A stretch of 64,000 bases of DNA from Mycolicibacterium austroafricanum (GTDB lineage: Bacteria > Actinomycetota > Actinomycetes > Mycobacteriales > Mycobacteriaceae), in NCBI RefSeq assembly GCF_902705885.1, contig NZ_CACSIP010000015.1, positions 46,518-110,517 of the forward strand. Direction: 5' to 3'. A program made the translations under genes and the position numbers. The notes below the pieces were generated by a model. That model searched no databases and had not been told where the DNA came from. It worked only from the letters and a program-made list of their open reading frames with translations. Below, piece by piece: positions 58,039-64,000 of the stretch. Position 1 is the stretch's first letter; each line of letters begins with the position of its first letter.

Positions 58039-58718
58039 ATTTTGGCCGCGACGAAGTCGGCGGCCTGGTTGATCATGCCACCGCTGATGTAGGCGGACGC
58101 CAGATGGGCGGGCCAGTAGTCCTGCCAGTTCTCCGGCGCGGTCGGATTGCAGATCGGGTCGTCGCCGTGGCAGAGCTCGATGATTCGGTCACGCAGCGCC
58201 GGGTTGGTGAAGTTGGCGATCGGGCCGACCCAGTTGCTGCCGTTGCCGAACAGCGTGACAGCCGCGATGTGCCGATCGGCGCCGGCCGGCATCGGAGTCT
58301 TGAAGCCGAACGCGGCGATCGGCACCGCGATCACGACATCGGTGACTGCGGCACCCAGTGAGTACCCGCCCAGCACCAGCCGGGTGTCGGGACAGTTGGC
58401 CGCCATGTACCCGATCCGCTGGCTCATGTCATTGGCGCCCACGTCGATCTCGGTGTCGGCGGGGTACTTCACCGCGTACAGGTCGATGTTCTTGCCGGTC
58501 TTGTTCCGCAACGCACTGGCCAATGCGTTGCCGATCTGCCCGGCACCGGGCGATTCGATGCGGCCTCGGGCGAAGATCAGCTCGACCTCGGGGCAGGGGG
58601 CCGCGGAGGCGACGGGCACAATCGGCGCCGCGTCACCCGGTACCACCGCTGGGGCGATCAGACCTGCAACGGCGAAGGCGACCGTGAGCGTCAATTTACC
58701 AATCACCCCGCCGATCAT
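58035..58718 (-). CDS. cutinase-like secreted hydrolase, divergent subtype
   Basis: A 227-residue exported serine hydrolase of the cutinase-like (CULP) family. The signal peptide covers about residues 1-37 (hydrophobic [16 protein letters not shown], Ala-rich end). The nucleophile is in GGYSLGAAV, the Asp in CHGDDPIC, and the His in WPAHLASAY; cysteines pair as usual. It differs from the two neighbours: [10 protein letters not shown] has Arg where the oxyanion-hole Thr is usual, and the nucleophile elbow is GYSLG rather than GYSQG. Mycobacterial CULPs act as lipases, esterases or thioesterases in the envelope. The start is ATG at 58718. Confidence 0.88.
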   Translation of the reverse strand: MIGGVIGKLTLTVAFAVAGLIAPAVVPGDAAPIVPVASAAPCPEVELIFARGRIESPGAGQIGNALASALRNKTGKNIDLYAVKYPADTEIDVGANDMSQRIGYMAANCPDTRLVLGGYSLGAAVTDVVIAVPIAAFGFKTPMPAGADRHIAAVTLFGNGSNWVGPIANFTNPALRDRIIELCHGDDPICNPTAPENWQDYWPAHLASAYISGGMINQAADFVAAKI

Positions 58719-58779
58719 AGCCACCGCTGGCGACCCCGTCGCGTAGTTCGGCTGTCGATGGATGCGGCCCGTCAGGTGG

Positions 58780-59448
58780 TCAGATCCGCCCGGCCGCGAA
58801 GCCGGCGGCTTGGGCGATGAACGGTGAGGATTCGTAGCTTGTGTGCGCGAACGGGTTTCGGCCGTCTGAGCAAATCGGGTCGCCGTTGGCGCACAGATCG
58901 ATCGCCTTGCCCGCGAACGAGCCGGCAGCCGAGACCGGATTGCCGAACTTCGTTGCCGGATTACCGAAAACCGCGACCGCCGCGACGTTGCCGTTGAGGC
59001 TGCCCGGCAGTGGTGGGGCCGAACCGATGTTGCCCACCTTGTTGCCCAGCGGCGGCACCCCGGCCAGCATGTCGATGACGGCCGCACCCTGCGAATAGCC
59101 GCCCAGCACGATCCGGGTGCCGGGGCACTGCTGGGACATGAAGGCGACGCGGTTGGCGGCGTCGGTGGCGCCGGCGGCGGTGTTGAGGAAGTCGTAGCTG
59201 GCGGGGTAGTTCACGCCGTAGGTGCCGACCGTGCGGCCGCCGAGCTGTGGCCGCAGTGCGTCGGCGAGCGCCTGGCCCACCCGTCCCACGCCCGCGGGCT
59301 CACTGGTGCCGCGGGCGAACACCACCTCCACGTCGGGGCATGGTTGCGCGGCGGCTGTCGGCATGGGCAACACGAAGAAGGCCAGCGGCGCGGCCACGAC
59401 AGCGGAGAGGGCAGCCAGGGTTCGGCGGCTCAATCGGTCGAAAGTCAC
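58780..59448 (-). CDS. cutinase-like secreted esterase
   Basis: A 222-residue cutinase-family protein with a signal peptide (about 1-34, ending TAAAQ). Typical motifs: VVFARGTSEPAGVGRVG with the oxyanion-hole Thr, nucleophile GGYSQGAAV, Asp in CANGDPIC, and His in PFAHTSYES. It is a tandem paralogue of the next gene (22-base gap), matching the cut3/cut4 pair near truA in M. tuberculosis (from memory). The substrate is probably a lipid or ester of the cell envelope or host. Confidence 0.92.
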   Translation of the reverse strand: MTFDRLSRRTLAALSAVVAAPLAFFVLPMPTAAAQPCPDVEVVFARGTSEPAGVGRVGQALADALRPQLGGRTVGTYGVNYPASYDFLNTAAGATDAANRVAFMSQQCPGTRIVLGGYSQGAAVIDMLAGVPPLGNKVGNIGSAPPLPGSLNGNVAAVAVFGNPATKFGNPVSAAGSFAGKAIDLCANGDPICSDGRNPFAHTSYESSPFIAQAAGFAAGRI

Positions 59449-59470
59449 AAGACACCGTATCTCACCGGGG

Positions 59471-60133
59471 CTACACCAGTCCCGCGACGAAGCCGGCTGC
59501 CTGATCGGTGAAGCCCGCCGAGACGTAGTTGCTGTGGGCGGGAACGTCGTCGCCGGGCCCGCACACCGGATCGCCGGCGTTGCACAGGTCGATGGAGCGC
59601 GCGCCCCAGACCGGGCTGGTGGTCAGGGGAAGGCCCACCTTCGCCGAGGGGTTGCCGAACACCGCGATCGCGGCGACGAAGTCCGGGGTGTTGGGCGGTA
59701 GCGGGTTGGTGAACCCTGCGCCGGGGACCGGGATGGCGGCGATGACGTCGACCACCGCGGCGCCCTGCGAGTACCCGCCGAGTACCAGCCGGGTGTTCGG
59801 GCAGTTGGCAATCATGTACTGGATGTGAGCGCTGGCGTCGTTGGCGCCGGCGGCGACCTGGAGGAAGTCGAAGGTGGCCGGGTAGTTGACGGCGTAGGCG
59901 CCGACCGACCGGCCACCGACGCGACCACGCAGTGAGTCCACGAACGACTGGCCGACCCGTCCCAGGCCCGCCGCTTCGTCGGTGCCGCGTGCGAACACGA
60001 CCTCGATGTCGGGGCAGCCCTGGGCGTGGGCTACGGGTGCGGTTGCCGGGGCCGCGACGGACGGTGCCATGAGCAGCGCCGCTGCGGCCACAACCGCTGC
60101 CGCTAGCGGACGAACATCAAGATCGAAGGTCAC
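59471..60133 (-). CDS. cutinase-like secreted esterase
   Basis: A 220-residue cutinase-family hydrolase with signal peptide (about 1-38, ending PVAHAQG). Motifs VVFARGTDEAAGLGRVG, GGYSQGAAV, CNAGDPVC and VPAHSNYVS give the complete Ser-Asp-His set. It shares ancestry with the preceding gene. Its start lies 17 bases inside the end of the EamA transporter gene, so the transporter and the esterases may be cotranscribed. Confidence 0.92.
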   Translation of the reverse strand: MTFDLDVRPLAAAVVAAAALLMAPSVAAPATAPVAHAQGCPDIEVVFARGTDEAAGLGRVGQSFVDSLRGRVGGRSVGAYAVNYPATFDFLQVAAGANDASAHIQYMIANCPNTRLVLGGYSQGAAVVDVIAAIPVPGAGFTNPLPPNTPDFVAAIAVFGNPSAKVGLPLTTSPVWGARSIDLCNAGDPVCGPGDDVPAHSNYVSAGFTDQAAGFVAGLV

Positions 60134-61148
60134 CAGACGATGTTAGCGGGATATCTCCCGCTGGAGCGTCCGGCCAGGTCACGGCGGCGAGCTCCTCACT
60201 GCGGTCACCCTGTCGGGCCAGCGCCAGACCGGCGAGCACGATCGCGCCGCCGAGGGCCTGCGTCGGCGTGATGGCCTCTCCGAGCAACAACCACGCAGCC
60301 AGCACCGCGAACAACACCTCGGACAGGCCGACCAGCGACGCGAACCGGGGCCGCAGCCGGGCGATGCCGACGATCCCGAGTGTGTACGCGATCGCCGTCG
60401 GGATCAGCGCCAGCGCGATCACGGGCACGAGCCACGAGGTGGTCCATCCCGCGATCACGACGTCGTGCTGAGTGAACGTCAGCGGCATCACCCCGGCGAG
60501 CCCGATCAGCCCGACCGTGACCGCGCCGACGACGAGCCCCCCGGCGGCCAGGGTGATCGGGTGCAGTCCGGCCTGGCCGTCCGGACCCTGGCCGCCGACC
60601 TTGTCCGACATCAGGAAGTAGCAGGCCGCGCAGACGGCGGCGGCCAGGCCCCATCCGACACCGACGAGGTTGACGTCGGCACCCGCGAGCCCGCCGGCGC
60701 CGAGGACGCCGAGCACCAGCATGATCCCCACCACCGCGACGACCACACCCCCGAGGGTCAGGTTGGTGGGTCGCTTCCGGGTGATCGCCCACAGCCAGGC
60801 CACGACCAGCAGGGGAGCGGTGTATTCGAGCAGCAGCGCCACGCCGACCGACAGATGGGAGACGGCGTTGTAGTAGAAGAACTGCGCGCCGGCGATCGGC
60901 ACGATCCCGTACAACACCACGGTGCGGGCGTGCCTGCGTGTTTCGCGTAGCCACCCCGGGCGGATCAGCGAGGCGAACACCCCCATCGCCAGCGCGCCAC
61001 CGGCCAGCCTGGCGGTCACGGCCGCGGTCGGGCTCCAGCCGGCCTCCATCAGCGATTTCGCGAAGGGGCCGGATGAGCCGAAGGCCAGTGCCGAGGTGAT
61101 CGCGAAGAGCAGGCCCGTCCGAAACTGGTGGGTGTCGTTCGCAGCCAC
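60117..61148 (-). CDS. EamA/DMT-superfamily transporter
   Basis: A 343-residue drug/metabolite transporter with ten predicted helices in two EamA repeats. The second repeat ends with the typical FASLVGLSEVLFAVLAAWLLLGEAITPTQALGGAIVLAGLALA, and the first has YYNAVSHLSVGVALLLEYTAPLLVV. The substrate is unknown; some relatives export amino acids or metabolites. It is divergent from the CGNR regulator, whose palindromic site lies in the 78 bases between, and overlaps the downstream cutinase start by 17 bases. Confidence 0.88.
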   Translation of the reverse strand: MAANDTHQFRTGLLFAITSALAFGSSGPFAKSLMEAGWSPTAAVTARLAGGALAMGVFASLIRPGWLRETRRHARTVVLYGIVPIAGAQFFYYNAVSHLSVGVALLLEYTAPLLVVAWLWAITRKRPTNLTLGGVVVAVVGIMLVLGVLGAGGLAGADVNLVGVGWGLAAAVCAACYFLMSDKVGGQGPDGQAGLHPITLAAGGLVVGAVTVGLIGLAGVMPLTFTQHDVVIAGWTTSWLVPVIALALIPTAIAYTLGIVGIARLRPRFASLVGLSEVLFAVLAAWLLLGEAITPTQALGGAIVLAGLALARQGDRSEELAAVTWPDAPAGDIPLTSSGDLRS

Positions 61149-61181
61149 GGGCCACCTCCGGAGATGTCGATAGGGGTGTAA

Positions 61182-61193
61182 TGAGTAAACTCA
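61182..61193. promoter_or_regulatory. palindromic operator candidate, EamA/CGNR divergent region
   Basis: TGAGT-AA-ACTCA is a perfect 5+5 palindrome with a two-base centre located midway between the divergent starts of the transporter and the CGNR-type regulator. Control of both genes by the CGNR protein is the simplest reading. Confidence 0.4.
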
Positions 61194-61226
61194 ACTTTGG
61201 TCATGACGCTAGCCCGGAAAGGAGTC

Positions 61227-61787
61227 ATGAGTCAAATGCTTTTCAACCATGACACCGACCTCACGTTGCGGGCGGTGTGTGTGCTGATCAACACCGACCG
61301 GGTCGACGGCGAGCGCCTCGCCGACCTGGCCGCACTCGACGACTATCTGGCCACCTTCGGTTGGACGGGCCGACGCGACCACGACGCTGCCGAACTGGCC
61401 GCCGTGCAGCAGTTGCGGACCCGTCTCGGCCGCATCTGGGAGAGCGCCGACGACGAGGAGCGAGTGGTCGGGCAGGTGAACGCGCTGCTCAGTGACACCC
61501 GTGCGGCCCCCTGGTTGACGAGACATGCCGAGATGCCGGAATGGCATCTGCACCTCGCCTCGATCCACGACCCGCTGTGGCAGCGGATGGGTGCCGAGAT
61601 GGCGATGGCGCTGGCCGACCTGATCCGCTCCGGCGAGTTGCGACGACTGAAGATCTGCGCGGCCCCCGACTGCGAGGCCGTGCTGGTCGACCTGTCGCGG
61701 AACCGGTCGGGAAAGTTCTGTGACACCGGCAACTGCGGCAACCGTCAGCACGTCGCCGCCTACCGAGAGCGGCGCTCCAACAAGTGA
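61227..61787 (+). CDS. CGNR zinc-finger (ABATE-type) transcriptional regulator
   Basis: A 186-residue protein with an N-terminal ABATE-type ligand domain (FNHDTDLTLRAVCVLINTDR) and a C-terminal zinc finger: ICAAPDCEAVLVDLSRNRSGKFCDTGNCGNRQHVAAYRERR, ending in the CGNR motif that names the family. ATG at 61227 is chosen (GGAAAGGAG upstream); ATG at 61236 is possible. Such proteins often regulate a divergent gene, here the EamA transporter. eccB4 begins 49 bases after the stop. Confidence 0.9.
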   Translation: MSQMLFNHDTDLTLRAVCVLINTDRVDGERLADLAALDDYLATFGWTGRRDHDAAELAAVQQLRTRLGRIWESADDEERVVGQVNALLSDTRAAPWLTRHAEMPEWHLHLASIHDPLWQRMGAEMAMALADLIRSGELRRLKICAAPDCEAVLVDLSRNRSGKFCDTGNCGNRQHVAAYRERRSNK

Positions 61788-61836
61788 TCAGACCCCCTCG
61801 CGGCCGCGGTTAGGCTGACCGGAGGGGGAGTGACCA

Positions 61837-63249
61837 GTGCAACCGACCACGCGCCTACACGTCAGTGGACACCGATTCCTGGTGCACCGGATGGAGCACG
61901 CGTTGCTGCGGGGTGACACCCGGATGCTCGATGATCCGCCTCGGGGGCAGTCACTTTCGCTGGTGGCCGGTGCGGTGCTGACGGTGGTCGCAGTCGCGGC
62001 CTGCGCGGTGCTGGCATTGGTGAGACCGGCGGGCGAACTCGGCGACGCACCGATCGTGGTGGTGCGTGAGACCGGTGCGATGTACGTCCGGGTCGACGAC
62101 ACCGTGCACCCCGTTCCGAACCTGGCGTCCGCGCGGCTGATCGCGGGGACCCCGGCTGAACCGCGCCTCGTCGGTCAGGCGGCGGTCGACACAGCGCGTC
62201 GTGGACCGTCGATCGGCATCCCCGGGGCGCCGGAGGCGATCTCGGCACCGCTGACACCTGAGGAGTCGAGCTGGACGGTGTGCGACGACCCACGCGGGGT
62301 GACCACCGTCATCGCCGGGCCGATATCCGACCGCGCGGCCCCGACGGGACCCGGCGTGCTCGTGACACCACGCGGCGCGAGTGCGGCCAGCACCTACCTG
62401 CTCTACGAGGGCCGGCGTGCGCGGGTGGACCTGCGCCACCACGCCGTGGTCCGCGCACTGCGACTCGAGGGCGTGGTGCCGCGGCCGATCGCCGCAGCGG
62501 TGTTGGAGGCGATACCCGAGGCCCCGCAGATCGTGCCCCCGCACCTTCGCGCGGCCGGCGAGCCCGGCCCGTCGACGCTGCGCGACCATCCGGTGGGCAC
62601 CGTGGTGAGAGTGCCCCGCGTCGCCGGCGCACCCGGTTCTCGCGAGGACCTCTTCGCCGTCCTCGCCGACGGCGTGCAACGTATCGGCGAAGTGGCTGCG
62701 GACCTGCTGCGCTACACCGATGCGCTCGTCGCCGAACAGATTCCGACCGTGTCACCGGCCGAGGTGGGTGCTGTGCCCGTCGTCGACACCTTGCCCGTCG
62801 CGACCTATCCCGAACGCGGCGGGGTGATCCAGGCCCCCGTGGTATGTGCGCGGTGGCGTGCAGGGCCGGCCGGCAACGCGTCCGAAACCGCCGTGCTCAC
62901 CGGGCACGCGGTCCCGGCCGTCGGCACGCCGGTCCCGTTGGCGCAGGCCGATGGGGACGGCCCGGCGGTTGATGCGGTGTTCCTGCCGCCGGGCCGCAGC
63001 GTGTTCGCCCACTCCGTCGGGCTCACCGGGAGCGGACGAAGCACCGGATCACTGTTCCTGGTCACCGATTCTGGTGTGCGGTACGGAATCCACGACGACA
63101 CCGTGGCCACCAGCCTCGGGTTGACCGACCCCGCACAGCCCACTCCGTGGGCCGTGCTGGCCGCGCTTCCCGGGGGCCCCGAACTCAGTCAGGCCGGTGC
63201 GTCAGTCCTGCGGGACGGGATCCGTGATGGCAGCGTCGCGTCTCCGTGA
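61837..63249 (+). CDS. eccB4: ESX-4 type VII secretion protein EccB4
   Basis: A 470-residue EccB-family protein, the bitopic membrane component of the type VII secretion core. A short cytosolic N terminus with HRFLVHRMEHALLRGDTRML, one membrane helix (about 43-64), and a large periplasmic domain with R repeats and the GVRYGI(H)D...LGL segment near the C terminus are as in other EccB proteins. GTG at 61837 follows GGAGGGGGAG. Its last 48 bases overlap the 3' end of mycP4 on the other strand, which identifies the ESX-4 locus. Confidence 0.93.
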   Translation: MQPTTRLHVSGHRFLVHRMEHALLRGDTRMLDDPPRGQSLSLVAGAVLTVVAVAACAVLALVRPAGELGDAPIVVVRETGAMYVRVDDTVHPVPNLASARLIAGTPAEPRLVGQAAVDTARRGPSIGIPGAPEAISAPLTPEESSWTVCDDPRGVTTVIAGPISDRAAPTGPGVLVTPRGASAASTYLLYEGRRARVDLRHHAVVRALRLEGVVPRPIAAAVLEAIPEAPQIVPPHLRAAGEPGPSTLRDHPVGTVVRVPRVAGAPGSREDLFAVLADGVQRIGEVAADLLRYTDALVAEQIPTVSPAEVGAVPVVDTLPVATYPERGGVIQAPVVCARWRAGPAGNASETAVLTGHAVPAVGTPVPLAQADGDGPAVDAVFLPPGRSVFAHSVGLTGSGRSTGSLFLVTDSGVRYGIHDDTVATSLGLTDPAQPTPWAVLAALPGGPELSQAGASVLRDGIRDGSVASP

Positions 63250-64000
63250 CCGGCCCACGGCCGTCGAGACCGCGATGATCCCCGTCAGCGCCACGCAGAT
63301 TGCCGCTGCACCCACCGCCGTGACGCCCGCAGACCGGTCGGTGGCGGGGATAGGGGTCGTCCGCGTCAGCGCTGTCGCGGAGGGTGGGCTCGGCGCGGCG
63401 GGCCCGGTGTCGGTCACCGCGGCGAGTGCGTCGACGACGCCGTGGCCGACGGCCGGATCCCATCCGCCTGCCGGGCGCCGTGCGGTCTCCTCGATGCGCT
63501 GCATGACCTGGCGGGCGGTGAGTTCGGGGGAGCGCGCACGAACCAGCGCCGCGATCGCACTCACCACCGGTGCGGCATAGCTGGTTCCCGAGATCGGTGA
63601 CCCGTCGGAAACGGTGTGTACCAACCCTTCTCCGGCCGGTGCCAGTGAGACGACGTCCTCACCCGGTGCCGCCACATCCACCCACGGCCCGGCGAGGCTG
63701 AACTCCGACGCGGAGCCGTGGCCGTCGACCGAACCGACCGTGAGCACGTAGTCGTCGTACCAGGCGGGGCTGGCTACGACGGCGACATCGTCCCATCCGG
63801 CGGTGTCGCGCGGATTCTGGCCGGGGCACTGGCCGGGGCCGACGACATTGCCTGCCGCGGTCACGACGACGACGTTCCTGACATCCACGGCGTAGGCCAG
63901 GGCCGCGCCCAGCGCCCGGTCGTCGAGGGCGCCGTCGGCGGGCAGGCACGCCACCGAGGAGATGTTGATGACGGTGGCGCCGAGGTCCGCGGCGGTGCGC
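63202..64000 (-). CDS. mycP4: ESX-4 mycosin protease MycP4 (partial)
   Basis: The C-terminal 265 residues or so of a subtilisin-like mycosin are visible; the gene starts beyond the right edge (the frame stays open, reading AADLGATVINISSVACLP). The oxyanion Asn is in VVTAAGNVV and the catalytic Ser in SGTSYAAPVVSAIAALV; the Asp and His are off the window. A proline-rich linker and a C-terminal membrane helix (AVGAAAICVALTGIIAVSTAV) anchor it in the inner membrane, facing out. It is convergent with eccB4. Confidence 0.93.
   Translation of the reverse strand, partial: RTAADLGATVINISSVACLPADGALDDRALGAALAYAVDVRNVVVVTAAGNVVGPGQCPGQNPRDTAGWDDVAVVASPAWYDDYVLTVGSVDGHGSASEFSLAGPWVDVAAPGEDVVSLAPAGEGLVHTVSDGSPISGTSYAAPVVSAIAALVRARSPELTARQVMQRIEETARRPAGGWDPAVGHGVVDALAAVTDTGPAAPSPPSATALTRTTPIPATDRSAGVTAVGAAAICVALTGIIAVSTAVGRSRRRDAAITDPVPQD

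Overview
The window is GC-rich actinobacterial DNA, and its gene content points to a fast-growing mycobacterium (Mycolicibacterium type). The evidence is a classic mycobacterial spc ribosomal-protein block, tandem mycobacterial LCMT-like methyltransferases, a DUF732 secreted protein, mmsA-fadE9-mmsB, three cutinase-like proteins, and the start of an ESX-4 locus (eccB4/mycP4). No rRNA, tRNA, IS element or CRISPR array was recognised, and no stretch over 300 bases lacks a gene.

Layout. 1-3.9 kb: the tail of a gamma-glutamyltransferase gene, then RidA, a permease and an amidase, with most junctions overlapping, probably one nitrogen-compound catabolic operon. 4.0-8.4 kb: rplN-rplX-rplE-rpsN-rpsH-rplF-rplR-rpsE-rpmD-rplO, closed by a strong terminator. 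8.4-15.9 kb: a DUF732 protein, sppA, two methyltransferases on the other strand, then secY-adk-map-marR. 16-18.7 kb: a GAF histidine kinase/NarL-type regulator pair and a HAD-fold protein whose catalytic motifs are eroded.

18.8-25.7 kb is accessory: a TetR regulator, a promoter flanked by two copies of one 20-bp operator-like repeat, an RND/MMPL exporter, a type III polyketide synthase, an isoprenylcysteine-methyltransferase-like enzyme, a flavin monooxygenase and a secreted protein with an acidic repeat tail. The enzyme trio matches the plan of known alkylresorcinol/alkylpyrone (phenolic lipid) operons, here with its own exporter and repressor. 25.7-30.2 kb is the valine/methylmalonate-semialdehyde operon with an IclR regulator. 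30.3-40.9 kb holds two same-strand catabolic operons: an uncharacterised TIM-barrel-like protein, acylating aldehyde dehydrogenase, 4-hydroxy-2-oxoacid aldolase and APC permease; then, behind a 48-bp palindrome, TetR, aldehyde dehydrogenase, a small ferredoxin-like-fold protein, an FAD oxidoreductase and an IlvD/Edd dehydratase. Together they could oxidise, dehydrate and cleave a polyhydroxylated or amino-containing substrate to pyruvate and an acyl-CoA (inference).

40.9-53.1 kb: rmlC-rmlB-LLM oxidoreductase, a cyclic-nucleotide-domain histidine kinase beside a response regulator fused to a thioredoxin-reductase-like flavoprotein (with a kinase fragment between them), a DUF5709 protein, an alpha/beta hydrolase, a HAD phosphatase fused to a P-loop ATPase, and nfeD-flotillin-usp. 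53.3-58.0 kb: infA-rpmJ-rpsM-rpsK-rpsD-rpoA-rplQ-truA. 58.0-64.0 kb: three cutinase-like secreted hydrolases, an EamA transporter, a CGNR regulator, eccB4, and mycP4 running off the end. The spc and alpha ribosomal operons, adjacent in most bacteria, are thus separated here by about 38 kb of metabolic and regulatory genes.
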